Origin: Brevundimonas mediterranea
GTDB lineage: Bacteria > Pseudomonadota > Alphaproteobacteria > Caulobacterales > Caulobacteraceae
NCBI RefSeq assembly: GCF_014196125.1
Contig: NZ_JACIDA010000001.1
Location: 1,728,062 to 1,792,061, forward strand
DNA length: 64,000 nucleotides
Direction of reading: 5' to 3'
The notes under the pieces are model-generated. The model ran no database searches. It was not told the DNA's origin and saw only the letters and a program-made list of their open reading frames with translations. This document shows positions 35,835-45,109 of this stretch, one piece after another (positions within the stretch are counted from its first letter, which is position 1; the number at the start of each line of letters is the position of its first letter). Position numbers and translations under genes: made by a program.

Positions 35835-36150
35835 TTCGATACTCCTCAGCCAGCCGTTTCGCCTCGACAATGTCGCGGTCCTGGCTCGACTTGTCGCCTC
35901 CAGCCAGCAGAATGACCCAGGCGTCGTTCTTCTTAGTCGCATACAGACGATAACCGGGTCCGTAGGCGATCCTCAGTTCGCTGACGCCCTCGCCCACCGG
36001 CTTCACATCGCCCCAATGACCGCCGGACAGTCGTTCGAGACGGGTCGTGATCCGAGCGACCGCCCTCTGGTCGCGAAGCCTGAGAAGCCAGCGATCAAAA
36101 ACCGGCGTGAACGTCAGCCTGATAGCCGCATTGTCGTCCATGGGCGACAT
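35827..36150 (-). CDS. RelE/ParE-superfamily toxin of addiction module
   Basis: A 107-residue toxin of the 'addiction module killer protein' type (RelE/HigB fold). Motifs include FDRWLLRLRDQRAVARITTRLERLSGG, SELRIAYGPGYRLY and LLAGGDKSSQDRDIVEAKRLAEEY. In RelE relatives the equivalent basic and tyrosine residues cleave mRNA on the ribosome. The start ATG 36150 lies four bases after the aroA stop, so it is placed tightly inside a housekeeping operon. ATG 36141 is an alternative. Confidence 0.9.
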   Translation of the reverse strand: MSPMDDNAAIRLTFTPVFDRWLLRLRDQRAVARITTRLERLSGGHWGDVKPVGEGVSELRIAYGPGYRLYATKKNDAWVILLAGGDKSSQDRDIVEAKRLAEEYRND

Positions 36151-36154
36151 TTCG

Positions 36155-37462
36155 TCAAGCGATCCGCCCGCCCAGGCCGTTCATCATCTCGACGAAACCG
36201 GGGAAGCTGGTGGCGATCATGCCGGGCTCGTCAACCGAGACAGGCTGATCGGCGGCCAGTCCCAGGACCAGATGGCTCATGGCGATGCGGTGATCGTGGG
36301 CGGTGTGGACAACAGCGCCGCCCGGGACGGGACCGCCAGTGACGATGAAGCCCTCCGGCTCCTCCTCGACCTGGACGCCGCAGGCCCGCAGGCCCTCGAC
36401 CATCAGCGAGATCCGGTCGCTTTCCTTGACCCGCATCTCGCCGACGCCGCGCATGACGGTGACGCCGTCGGCGAAGGCCGCCGTCGCGGCCAGGATCGGA
36501 TACTCGTCGATCATCGAGGCGGCGCGGGCTTCCGGCACGACCACGCCCTTCAGGGTCGAATAACGGGCGGTGATGTCGCCGACGTCCTCGCCGCCCGCCT
36601 GACGCCGGTTGGTGATGGTCAGGTCCGCGCCCATTTCGATCCAGGTGTCGAACAGGCCGGTGCGCAGGGCGTTCAGCATCACCCCCTCGACCGTCACCAC
36701 CGAGCCCGGAACCACAAGGCCCGCCGCCAGGGGGAAGGCGGCCGAGGACGGATCGCCAAGCACGGCGACGAAGGTTCCGGTCAGGGCCTGACCACCCTTC
36801 AACGTGACGGTCCAACCCTCGCCCACCTCCTCCACGCCGACCTCGGCGCCGAAGGCGCGCAGCATGCGTTCGGTGTGGTCGCGGCTCTTTTCGGGCTCCG
36901 TCACCGAGGTGACGCCCTGGGCGTTCAGCCCGGCCAGCAGGATGGCCGACTTGACCTGGGCCGAAGCCACGGCCTGCACATAGTCGATGGAGGCGAGGGT
37001 CCCGCCGGTCAGGGCGACCGGGAGCCGGTCCTCGGCCGCCTGCCAGTCGAACCGGGCGCCCATGTCGGCCAAAGGGCCGGTGACGCGCTTCATCGGCCGC
37101 TTCCGCAGCGAGGCGTCGCCGTCAAAGGTGGCCGTCAGCGGATAACCGGCCGCCGCCCCCATCAGCAGGCGCACTCCGGTGCCGGCGTTGCCGCAGTCGA
37201 TCACGGATGCGGGGGTTCTGAAGCCCCCCGCCCCTTCGATCCGCCATTTGCCGTCGCCCGTCCGCTGGACCTTGGCGCCGAAGGCTTCAACCGCGCGGGC
37301 GGTGGCCAGGACGTCGTCGCCTTCCAGCAAACCCTCGACGTCGGTGACGCCCGAGGCCATGCCGCCCAGAATCATCGAGCGGTGTGACATTGACTTGTCG
37401 CCGGGCGCGCGGACCGTTCCGGCAAGGGCGTCAGAGCGTCTGGCGGTCAGTTGAGACGGCAT
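36155..37462 (-). CDS. aroA: 3-phosphoshikimate 1-carboxyvinyltransferase (EPSP synthase)
   Basis: Joins shikimate-3-phosphate and PEP in aromatic amino-acid synthesis. The 435-residue enzyme has [17 protein letters not shown] near the N-terminus, [12 protein letters not shown] in the active site and [12 protein letters not shown]. The glycine in GNAGTG is the usual residue there; the CP4-type enzyme has alanine, so no tolerance change is implied. Start ATG 37462 gives the typical beginning [11 protein letters not shown]. It heads the leftward operon leading to the TA pair, cmk and rpsA, and is divergent from 37587-38045. Confidence 0.95.
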   Translation of the reverse strand: MPSQLTARRSDALAGTVRAPGDKSMSHRSMILGGMASGVTDVEGLLEGDDVLATARAVEAFGAKVQRTGDGKWRIEGAGGFRTPASVIDCGNAGTGVRLLMGAAAGYPLTATFDGDASLRKRPMKRVTGPLADMGARFDWQAAEDRLPVALTGGTLASIDYVQAVASAQVKSAILLAGLNAQGVTSVTEPEKSRDHTERMLRAFGAEVGVEEVGEGWTVTLKGGQALTGTFVAVLGDPSSAAFPLAAGLVVPGSVVTVEGVMLNALRTGLFDTWIEMGADLTITNRRQAGGEDVGDITARYSTLKGVVVPEARAASMIDEYPILAATAAFADGVTVMRGVGEMRVKESDRISLMVEGLRACGVQVEEEPEGFIVTGGPVPGGAVVHTAHDHRIAMSHLVLGLAADQPVSVDEPGMIATSFPGFVEMMNGLGGRIA

Positions 37463-37586
37463 ATTCACCCGCTTCAGGCTGTGTTGGGGAGGGAGCCGCG
37501 CGGGCGGCGCGAAAGACAGCTTTTGACAGCGGCTCCTAGGGGTGGCAAGGGACCGCCCCGAATTCAACCCGTTGAAGGTTCCAAAC

Positions 37587-38045
37587 GTGGCCAATCCCGA
37601 ACTGGGCGCCAAACAGGTTTGCCCGAACTGCCAGGCTAAGTTCTACGACCTGAACCGCCGCCCCGCACACTGCCCCAAATGCGCGACCGACTTCGATCCC
37701 GAAGAGGCGCTGAAGCTGCGCAGCCGTCGCGTTCGTCCCGGCTATCCCGCCGACGACGAAGAGACCGAAGATCAGGTCAAGGACAAGAAGGCCGAGTCCG
37801 ACGAGGACGAGGAAGAAGAGATCCGGGCTCCGGAGATCGACGAGGAAGGCCATGAGCCGATCCTGACGCCGGACGACGATGACGACGACGCCCCTGCTGA
37901 CGCCTCCGAAGAAGCCGGCATGGGCGCCACCGACGGCGACGACGACCTGGCGGACGACGATGACGACTCCGTGCCGTTCATCGAAGACGACGATGATGAC
38001 TCCATCGAGGACGAGATCGCCAAGCCGTCGCGCGACGACGACTGA
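37587..38045 (+). CDS. TIGR02300-family zinc-ribbon protein with acidic tail
   Basis: A 152-residue protein conserved in alphaproteobacteria, known as family TIGR02300. The first 35 residues ([20 protein letters not shown], then PAHCPKC) form a four-cysteine zinc ribbon. The rest is very acidic, with runs of Asp/Glu. GTG 37587 is the start because family members begin M-A-N-P-E-L-G, and GAAGG lies 8 bp before it; a longer ATG reading from 37542 is unlikely. Its function is unknown. The tail could bind basic proteins. Confidence 0.9.
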   Translation: MANPELGAKQVCPNCQAKFYDLNRRPAHCPKCATDFDPEEALKLRSRRVRPGYPADDEETEDQVKDKKAESDEDEEEEIRAPEIDEEGHEPILTPDDDDDDAPADASEEAGMGATDGDDDLADDDDDSVPFIEDDDDDSIEDEIAKPSRDDD

Positions 38046-38264
38046 TCTTTCTTGTTGCGTCCGCCGCATTTCCCGCTAGGAACTGCGGCGGACGGTCGAT
38101 TTCAGCCCCCTTTTGGTTTGAAATCGCTGTGCTTTTTCGCTTCCGGAACCGATGCGAAAATAAATGTCGAAACGGGCTTGATCGCAAAAAAGCTCTGACA
38201 TAGGTTCCGCCGCCTCGCCGGGGGCCATCGCAAGATGAACCGGGCGGACCAGACCGCAAGGTCC

Positions 38265-38340
<76 letters not shown>

Positions 38341-38347
38341 GTTTCCA

Positions 38348-38380
38348 GAAGCCCGGCTGTGAAAACAGCCGGGCTTCGTT
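38348..38380 (+). terminator. Intrinsic terminator after tRNA-Ala
   Basis: GAAGCCCGGCTGT and ACAGCCGGGCTTC form a 13-pair stem with a GAAA loop, then GTTGCTTTC. It begins eight bases after the tRNA end. Confidence 0.88.
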
Positions 38381-38422
38381 GCTTTCTGGAACCTGAGCCG
38401 TTCGCCGCGCGCTTGCGCCCTT

Positions 38423-39499
38423 ATGACATCCCCCATCCAAGCCGGCCTCGAATCCCTCGACGACACCCAGATCGTTCGGGTGGCGGGCGCGAGCATCACT
38501 GTCGGCGGCCTGGTCAGCGCCCTGGTCATCCTGCTGATCGCCCTGATCGTCGCGCGGCTGGTGACGCGCACCCTGCGGCGGGTGCGCGAACGGTCAGAGC
38601 GCAGCCGCCAGGCCCTGTACCTGCTGGAGCGTCTGTCGGGTTACGCCGTCATCATCGTCGGCGTCATGTCGGCCCTGTCGGCGGCAGGGCTGAACCTGTC
38701 GTCGCTGGCGGTCTTCGCCGGCGCGGTGGGCATCGGCGTCGGCCTGGGCCTGCAGGGGGTGGTCAAGGAGTTTGTGTCCGGCCTGTTCCTGATCTTCGAC
38801 CGGATGGTGTCGGTCGGAGACTATATCGAGATCGAGGACATCGGCATTCGCGGCGCCATCATGGAGATCGGGCCGCGCGCGACGCGGGTGCGGACCAATG
38901 ACAACGTCAATGTCCTGGTGCCGAACTCGCGCTTCATCGAGCAGCCGGTGACCAACTGGACGCTGAAGGGCGACACCCGGCGCATCCATATCCCCTTCGC
39001 CGTCGCCTATGGATCGGACCGGGGCAGGGTGCGCGAGGCGGTTCTGGCCTGCGCCCGGGCCAGCCCCTTCACCCTGCCCGAGACCGAGGCGCGCAAGAGC
39101 CAGGTCTGGCTGGTGGGGTTCGGCGACAAGGGGCTGGAGTTCGAACTGCTGGTCTGGCCGACACGCGAGGCGGTGAAGCGGCCGGCGGCCATGCACGCCG
39201 CATACACCTGGCTGATCGCCGACGCCCTGGACGGCGCCGGGATCGAGGTGCCCTTCCCCCAGACCGACCTTCGGATCCGCAGCGCCTTCGGCCTGGAGGG
39301 CGACGACGCTCTGGGGCGGCTGGGCTATGGCCGGGGCGCCCGCCCGGCGACGGCGGCGACCGTCACGCCCCAGGCCCAGCCCTCTGTCTCCGCTTCGGGC
39401 GCCAGCAACGACGCCGCCGAGGACCTGATGATGGCCGAAGATGAGGACGGCCCCCTGGAACCGGCGCCCGGCCTGCCGCCGGGACGGACGGGGGGCTAA
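38423..39499 (+). CDS. MscS-family small-conductance mechanosensitive channel
   Basis: A 358-residue channel. Three hydrophobic helices at the start (VGGLVSALVILLIALIVARL, YAVIIVGVMSALSAAGL and LAVFAGAVGIGVGLGLQGVV) form the membrane domain, the last being the pore-lining helix. The beta domain follows (VNVLVPNSRFIEQPVTNWT), then a mixed cytoplasmic cage and a Pro/Asp-rich tail. It opens on osmotic downshock. ATG 38423 gives a normal N-terminus; a clear ribosome site is lacking. Confidence 0.92.
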   Translation: MTSPIQAGLESLDDTQIVRVAGASITVGGLVSALVILLIALIVARLVTRTLRRVRERSERSRQALYLLERLSGYAVIIVGVMSALSAAGLNLSSLAVFAGAVGIGVGLGLQGVVKEFVSGLFLIFDRMVSVGDYIEIEDIGIRGAIMEIGPRATRVRTNDNVNVLVPNSRFIEQPVTNWTLKGDTRRIHIPFAVAYGSDRGRVREAVLACARASPFTLPETEARKSQVWLVGFGDKGLEFELLVWPTREAVKRPAAMHAAYTWLIADALDGAGIEVPFPQTDLRIRSAFGLEGDDALGRLGYGRGARPATAATVTPQAQPSVSASGASNDAAEDLMMAEDEDGPLEPAPGLPPGRTGG

Positions 39500-39508
39500 A
39501 CCACCGCC

Positions 39509-39545
39509 CCGTCACCCTCGGGCTCGTCCCAAGGGTGACGGATTT
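39509..39545. terminator. Hairpin terminator between MscS and malate synthase genes
   Basis: CCGTCACCCT and AGGGTGACGG pair across a 13-base loop, then ATTTT follows on the right. It lies between two converging stops. Confidence 0.7.
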
Positions 39546-41683
39546 TAATGCTGGGCCTTGGCCCTCAGCCGGTAGGCGTGAAGCAACGGCTCGGTATAGC
39601 CGTTCGGCTGGGCCGCGCCCTCGAACACCAGGGCGCGGGCGGCCTGGTAGGCCAGGCTGGCGGCGGGATCGGGGGCCATGGGGCGATAGAGCGGGTCGCC
39701 GGCGTTCTGGGCGTCGACCTTGGCCGCCATCCGCAGGAAGGCCGCATCCACCTGATCGGGGGTGCAGACGCCGTGCAGCAGCCAGTTGGCGATATGCTGC
39801 GAACTGATCCGCAGCGTGGCTCGGTCTTCCATCAGGCCGATGTCGTGGATATCGGGCACCTTGGAACAGCCGACGCCCTGGTCGATCCAGCGGACGACAT
39901 AGCCGAGGATGCCCTGGGCGTTGTTGTCCAGCTCGGCAGCCACCTCCTCCTCGGACCAGTTGATCCCGTTGGCCAAAGGCGGTGTCAGCAGATCGTCCAG
40001 ACCCGGCGTCGGTCGGCTCGCCACCTCGGCCTGGACGGCGAAGACATCCACCGCATGATAATGCAGGGCGTGCAGGGTGGCGGCGGTCGGCGACGGGGTC
40101 CAGGCGGTGTTGGCGCCGGTGCGGGGATGGGCGATCTTCTGCTCCAGCATGTCGGCCATCCGGTCCGGCGCGGCCCACATGCCCTTGCCGATCTGGGCCT
40201 TGCCGGACAGGCCGCATTTCAGGCCGATGGCGACGTTGCGCGCCTCATAGGCCGTGATCCAGGCGCTGGACTTGATGTCGGCCTTTCGCACCACCGGCCC
40301 AGCCTGCATGGCGGTGTGGATCTCGTCGCCGGTGCGGTCCAGGAAGCCGGTGTTGATGAAGACGATCCGGTCCTTCACCGCCTGGATACAGGCCGCCAGA
40401 TTGGCCGAGGTGCGGCGTTCCTCGTCCATCACCCCGACCTTGATGCTGTGGCGCGGCAGGGCCAGCAGGTCCTCGACCGCGTCGAACAGCCGGTCGGTGA
40501 AGCCGGCCTCGTCCGGTCCGTGCATCTTCGGCTTGACGATATAGACCGAGCCCGTCGCGCTGTTGCCGAAGGCGCCGCACCCCTTGATGTCGTAAAGCGC
40601 GATCAGGCTGGTGACGACGGCGTCCATGATCCCCTCTGGCGCGTCCGACCCGTCGGCCAGGCGGATGGCGGGCGTGGTCATCAGATGGCCGACGTTGCGC
40701 ACGAAGAGCAGGCTTCGGCCCTTCAGGGTCACGTCGCCGCCGTGGGGCGCGGTCCAGCGGCGGTCGGGCTCCAGCGTGCGGGTCAGGGTTTCGCCGCCCT
40801 TCCTGAAGGTGGCGGACAGGTCGCCCCGCATCAGGCCCAGCCAGTTGCGATAGGCCTCGACCTTGTCGACGGCGTCCACGGCCGCGACCGAGTCCTCCAG
40901 ATCGACGATGGTGGTCAGGGCCGATTCAAGCACGACATCGGCCTGACCCGCCGGATCGGAGCCGCCGACCGGGTGGGACGGGTCGATCACCAGTTCGATG
41001 TGCAGACCGTTATGCGCCAGCAGGATGGAGGCGGGCGAGGCCGGGTCCCCCGCGAAGCCGATGAACTGGGCCGGGTCCTTCAGGGCGGGCGTGAGTGCGC
41101 CGTCGACGATCGACCAGCCGGCGACATCGGCATGCGAGCCCTGCGCCAGAGGCGCCGCCTGATCCAGAAACGCCTTGGCGCGGGCCACGACGCGGGCTCC
41201 GCGGGCCGCATCATAGCCGCCGCCGGTCGGCAGGTCGCCCAAGGCGTCGGTGCCGTAGAGAGCGTCGTACAGGCTGCCCCAGCGGGCGTTGGCTGCGTTC
41301 AGCAGGAAACGGGCGTTCAACACCGGCACCACCAGCTGCGGCCCGGCCATGGCGGCGATCTCGGCGTCCACGCCTGTCGTGCCGATGGCGAAGGTGGCCG
41401 GCTCCTCGACCAGATAGCCGATCTCGCGCAGGAAGGCCTGGGACGCTGCGACATCATAAGGCTGGCCCTTGCGGGCGGCGTGCCAGGCGTCGATCTGAGC
41501 CTGAAGATCGTCACGGTGGGCAAGCAGGGCGCGGTTCTCCGGTGTGAACCGGGCGAATACATCCGCCGCGCCGAACCAGAAGTCCGCCGGATCTAGGCCC
41601 AGACCCGGCAATACGTCCTGCTCGATCAGGGCCGCGAGCTCGGCCGCGACCTTCAACCCGGCGCGATCTTCATAGGACGTCAT
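39545..41683 (-). CDS. glcB: Malate synthase G
   Basis: Condenses glyoxylate with acetyl-CoA for the glyoxylate bypass. The 712-residue length and layout match isoform G rather than A. Conserved parts are [62 protein letters not shown] and the C-terminal [18 protein letters not shown] region. ATG 41683 ([20 protein letters not shown]) is the natural start. No isocitrate lyase gene is adjacent. It converges on the MscS gene. Confidence 0.95.
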   Translation of the reverse strand: MTSYEDRAGLKVAAELAALIEQDVLPGLGLDPADFWFGAADVFARFTPENRALLAHRDDLQAQIDAWHAARKGQPYDVAASQAFLREIGYLVEEPATFAIGTTGVDAEIAAMAGPQLVVPVLNARFLLNAANARWGSLYDALYGTDALGDLPTGGGYDAARGARVVARAKAFLDQAAPLAQGSHADVAGWSIVDGALTPALKDPAQFIGFAGDPASPASILLAHNGLHIELVIDPSHPVGGSDPAGQADVVLESALTTIVDLEDSVAAVDAVDKVEAYRNWLGLMRGDLSATFRKGGETLTRTLEPDRRWTAPHGGDVTLKGRSLLFVRNVGHLMTTPAIRLADGSDAPEGIMDAVVTSLIALYDIKGCGAFGNSATGSVYIVKPKMHGPDEAGFTDRLFDAVEDLLALPRHSIKVGVMDEERRTSANLAACIQAVKDRIVFINTGFLDRTGDEIHTAMQAGPVVRKADIKSSAWITAYEARNVAIGLKCGLSGKAQIGKGMWAAPDRMADMLEQKIAHPRTGANTAWTPSPTAATLHALHYHAVDVFAVQAEVASRPTPGLDDLLTPPLANGINWSEEEVAAELDNNAQGILGYVVRWIDQGVGCSKVPDIHDIGLMEDRATLRISSQHIANWLLHGVCTPDQVDAAFLRMAAKVDAQNAGDPLYRPMAPDPAASLAYQAARALVFEGAAQPNGYTEPLLHAYRLRAKAQH

Positions 41684-41829
41684 GGCGGCCTTTCTCCGGC
41701 GCGACGCCGGACCTGTAACAATGCGTGATCACGCTAAGCCGACCCAAGGACGCTCCGCAAGGGTCACGTCGCGTCAGCCCCTTCGCTTTTCGTCTAAGCC
41801 GCTCGCTTGCGGTCCGCGCAGGGGGCGTC

Positions 41830-42495
41830 ATGATCCGTTTCATGAGCCTGTTTCGCCCCCTTCGCCTGTACGGCGTCCTGTTTTCCAGCCTGGGGGTGGT
41901 GATCCTGGTCACCCTGTTGGTTCCGGCCGGTGAAAACGCGCTGACCCGAGTGGCCTATGGCTGGATCGCGGGGGTCGCGGTCTTCATCGCCGCCACCCTG
42001 ACCCGGATGGCCCTGGCGCAGGACGCCAACGCCATTCGCCGGCGCGCGGCGGCCTTGGATCAGACCGGTGGCGCCGTTCTGCCCCTCAGCCTGGTGGCGG
42101 CGGTCGCCAGTATCGTGGTGGTGGTTGGCGAAGCCGTTCAGCGCGGCGGCTCGCCGATCCGCGACAGCCTGCTGGCCCTGGGGACGGTGGCTCTGTCCTG
42201 GACCTTCATCCACCTGATCTTCACCCTGCACTACGCCCACGCCTTCTATCAGCACGGCGATCACGGCAAGGACCGCGGCGGCCTGATCTTCCCCGGCGAG
42301 ACCGAACCCGACTACTGGGACTTCCTGCATTTCGCCCTGATCATCGGGGTGGCGTCCCAGACGGCGGATGTTCAGATCGCCGACCGGGGCATCCGTCGGC
42401 TGTCGACCGTGCACAGCCTGACCGCCTTTGTTTTCAACACGGTGATCCTGGCCTTGGCGGTGAATCTGGCGGTCGGATTGGTGGGCGTTTCGTAG
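41830..42495 (+). CDS. DUF1345-family membrane protein
   Basis: A 221-residue inner-membrane protein with about five helices. The segments LYGVLFSSLGVVILVTLLVP, LPLSLVAAVASIVVVVGEA, SWTFIHLIFTLHYAHAFYQ and YWDFLHFALIIGVASQTADV are the marks of DUF1345. The motif HYAHAFY with DYWDF in the loop is strongly conserved there. No function is known. ATG 41830 is chosen as the start of the helical part; ATG 41842 is also possible. It is divergent from glcB. Confidence 0.85.
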   Translation: MIRFMSLFRPLRLYGVLFSSLGVVILVTLLVPAGENALTRVAYGWIAGVAVFIAATLTRMALAQDANAIRRRAAALDQTGGAVLPLSLVAAVASIVVVVGEAVQRGGSPIRDSLLALGTVALSWTFIHLIFTLHYAHAFYQHGDHGKDRGGLIFPGETEPDYWDFLHFALIIGVASQTADVQIADRGIRRLSTVHSLTAFVFNTVILALAVNLAVGLVGVS

Positions 42496-42617
42496 AATTC
42501 CCGGATCGCCCGGTCAGAAAGGCTTAACCGCGTCCGTGAACGGGACCGCAAGCGACTGGGGCGTAAGGCTGTGTGTACGGACGACCTCCCGTCCGGATCG
42601 CAAGAAGCGTCTCGCCC

Positions 42618-42992
42618 ATGCTGTTTCTTCTGAACGACGTCGTGTTCGACCTGGACGAGGCCTGTCCGGTCACGCCCGCCGACGCGCGCCGGTTCGAGAA
42701 GCTGGGCTTCGACTATGTGCTGGAACTGGGCTGCGAACTGTTCGCCCAGGACCCGCTGCTGCACCGCAACGATCCCGGCCGCGCGCGCCGTCTGGCCTGG
42801 CTGATCGCCGAGCGCAGCCCCGAGGTCAACGCCGCCCTGTTCGCCGCGCCGACAGCCGCCTGCAATCCCGACCTGGTCGAGCCGCGCTTCTGCACCCTGC
42901 CCGACGTGGTGATGAGGCAACTGCAGGAGAAGGGCCGCCGGCTGGACGCGATCGCGGCGGATCGCGCCGTGTGGAACCGTCTGGCCGCCTGA
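42618..42992 (+). CDS. Hypothetical protein
   Basis: The product has 124 residues, is soluble, and contains MLFLLNDVVFDLDEACPVTP, FDYVLELGCELFAQDP and PRFCTLPDVVMRQLQEKG. The composition and codon use look real and the start matches the first such Met. I do not recognise a family. Three cysteines are spaced loosely. It lies alone between the DUF1345 gene and a small gene on the other strand. Confidence 0.7.
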   Translation: MLFLLNDVVFDLDEACPVTPADARRFEKLGFDYVLELGCELFAQDPLLHRNDPGRARRLAWLIAERSPEVNAALFAAPTAACNPDLVEPRFCTLPDVVMRQLQEKGRRLDAIAADRAVWNRLAA

Positions 42993-43085
42993 CCGTCTCC
43001 GCTCATCGTCTGAGGCGGATCCCCAGACGCCTGCTTATTCCGTGAAGCGACCGATCAAACGGCCGCGCCAAATGTCGTCGCGCCT

Positions 43086-43241
43086 TCAGAACGCCGTGAA
43101 CAAGGCGTGGACGACGGCCGCTGCGGCGAAGATGAAGCCGAAGCCGATCACCAGTCCGAAAGCGGGGTGCAGCCTGTGCGGACGCTCGAATTTCGAACGG
43201 TCGAGACCGACGGCGCGGTCCTCAGGATGGATAACAGCCAT
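43086..43241 (-). CDS. Small membrane protein (51 aa)
   Basis: A short gene on the minus strand. It reads MAVIHPEDRAVGLDRSKFER..., then one hydrophobic segment (AFGLVIGFGFIFAAAAVVHA), ending in FTAF and TGA. AAAGGAA lies six bases upstream of ATG 43241; a second ATG at 43247 is too near that site. The layout, a charged N-terminus followed by one helix, is typical of small inner-membrane proteins. No function is known. The overlapping frames on the plus strand are not protein-like. Confidence 0.65.
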   Translation of the reverse strand: MAVIHPEDRAVGLDRSKFERPHRLHPAFGLVIGFGFIFAAAAVVHALFTAF

Positions 43242-43262
43242 CGTCATTTCCTTTCCCTATGG

Positions 43263-43280
43263 TCCCGGATCGATCCGGGA
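43263..43280. repeat. Perfect 18-bp palindrome upstream of HEYVH protein gene
   Basis: TCCCGGATCGATCCGGGA reads the same on both strands. It lies between the small membrane gene and the gene at 43474. A second, imperfect hairpin AATAGCCCCT/AGGGGTTATT is at 43336-43362. Both could be regulatory or intergenic repeats. Confidence 0.5.
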
Positions 43281-43473
43281 GAGAAGCGCCGGGCTCTGAC
43301 GGCCTGATCGTCTCCTCAGACCCGACAATGACTCCAATAGCCCCTTATGGCGAGGGGTTATTTGATGTGGCGCAAATCGCGCAGCCGTCCGTTGAAATCA
43401 AGGCGGGACATCCGACAACGCCTTTACGGAAAGGCGCAACCTCTGCGACAAGTCGTGGGGAGTGGAGGGGATT

Positions 43474-45078
43474 ATGGGCCTGTCAGATTTGCGCGCAGGC
43501 GTCGCGGGCGCCTTGGCCGCGCTTGGCCTCATGGCGACGGCGCCGATGGCGCACGCCGATTGGCTGAGGGCCGAAAGCGAGCGGTTCATCGTTTATAGCG
43601 ACGGCAGCGAACGGGCTTTACGGGAGTATGTCCAGAAGCTGGAAACCTTCGACCGCGTCCTGAGATTCCGGACGAGCCTACCCATCGGGGACGCGCCGCC
43701 GCGAAAGCTCCCGATCTATCTCGTCTCCAATCGTCGGGGGCTGACTCAGGTCCACCCCAGCACTGCGCAACACGTGGTGGGAACCTATTTCCCGACGGAG
43801 GAGGACATCTTCGCCGTCGCGATCCGCAGTGGGACCGGCGTAGGCCTGGATGGAGACGCCGTCCTGCTGCACGAGTATGTCCATCACTTCATGCTGGGGA
43901 TGCCGGCCGCCTATCCCAGCTGGTTTGTGGAAGGATTCGCCGAATACTACGCCACGGCCAAGATCAAGGACGACGACGTCCTGTTAGGCAGCGCCAGCGC
44001 CAATCGCGCCTATTGGCTGTTGAACGAAAGCTGGATTCCGCTGGAGACCCTGCTGCGATCCAATCCGAGCGAAGTGCGCTCGAACCAGCGTTCCACCTAT
44101 TATCCCGTCGCTTGGCTGCTGACGCATTGGTTCATGAGCGACGAAGCGCGCAGGCGGCAGTTGCAGGCCTATCTGACAGCGGTCGGCGAGGGTGAAGACC
44201 CGGTCCAGGCCATGGAAGACGCGACAGGCATGGGCTTGGCGGATCTGCGCACCGCCTTGCGAAGCTACACCCGGACACGCCTGACCGGCACGCGCGTCGT
44301 GGGCCATTTTCCGGCGACCGAGGTGACCGTCGTCCGTCTTCCTAAGTCAGCCAATGATTTGCTGCTGATCAATCAACGGCTGAAGGTGGGCGTGCCGAAG
44401 GACGATCGCGAAGCCTTGGGTCAAGAGGTCGCCCGCATCGCGGCGGAATATGGGGATGATCCGTTGGCCCTGATCGCGGCAGGCCATGCGGGCATGCATT
44501 TCGGCGATCGACCGGCCGGAGAGCGCGCCCTGCTGCGCCTGATCGAGCTTCAGCCTGATCATGTCGAGGCGCTGCGATTCCTGGCGCAGGAAAAACTGCG
44601 ACAGGCGCGCGAGGCCGAAGACCCCGCCGTGGAGATCGGTTTGAAGCGGGAAGCCCGCGCATATCTCGCCCGAGCCTATGCGGCCGGCGACAACGACTAT
44701 CAGACCCTGATGCTGATGACGGACCTACGCCGGGATCAACCTGACTATCCGAGCGACAACGACATGCTGGCGATGGGGCTGACCCTGGATCGAGCGCCGC
44801 AGCTGGCGAGCGTCCGTTTCGGTTATGCCGCCGCGCTGTCCCGCAGGAACGAGACGGAGCAGGCCATCGCCATCCTGCGCCCCCTGACCAATGATCCGCA
44901 CGGGGGCGCCGCTTCCGAGTTCGCGGAGCGGATGGTCGCCGCCCTGGAAGCCGGCCAGGCCCTGCCGGAGACGAAGGAAGACGCCGAGGCGCCGCAGATC
45001 AGCGAATCCGAACCGGAAGAGCCCGAAACCTCCCCTGCCGACACCCCGGAAACCGCCCCCGCGTCCGCCGACAAGTGA
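43474..45078 (+). CDS. Secreted gluzincin-like protein with TPR region
   Basis: A 534-residue exported protein. Signal peptide GVAGALAALGLMATAPMAHA is followed by a domain with the zinc-protease motif HEYVHHF and a downstream Glu in GFAEYYA. After about residue 300 come helical repeats (ALIAAGHAGMHFGDRPAGERALLRLIELQP...) of TPR type, and the tail is Glu/Pro-rich. It resembles DUF1570-type peptidases with added TPRs, but activity is unproven. GGAGGGG before ATG 43474 fixes the start. It lies just before prfC with a 31-bp gap. Confidence 0.82.
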   Translation: MGLSDLRAGVAGALAALGLMATAPMAHADWLRAESERFIVYSDGSERALREYVQKLETFDRVLRFRTSLPIGDAPPRKLPIYLVSNRRGLTQVHPSTAQHVVGTYFPTEEDIFAVAIRSGTGVGLDGDAVLLHEYVHHFMLGMPAAYPSWFVEGFAEYYATAKIKDDDVLLGSASANRAYWLLNESWIPLETLLRSNPSEVRSNQRSTYYPVAWLLTHWFMSDEARRRQLQAYLTAVGEGEDPVQAMEDATGMGLADLRTALRSYTRTRLTGTRVVGHFPATEVTVVRLPKSANDLLLINQRLKVGVPKDDREALGQEVARIAAEYGDDPLALIAAGHAGMHFGDRPAGERALLRLIELQPDHVEALRFLAQEKLRQAREAEDPAVEIGLKREARAYLARAYAAGDNDYQTLMLMTDLRRDQPDYPSDNDMLAMGLTLDRAPQLASVRFGYAAALSRRNETEQAIAILRPLTNDPHGGAASEFAERMVAALEAGQALPETKEDAEAPQISESEPEEPETSPADTPETAPASADK

Positions 45079-45109
45079 CTTTCGAGGCGGGGCGGGGTAG
45101 TCGCGCACC

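Noticed and set aside
36155..37462. Herbicide-tolerant EPSP synthase
   Set aside because: The key position is Gly in GNAGTG, as in sensitive enzymes, not the Ala of the CP4 type.
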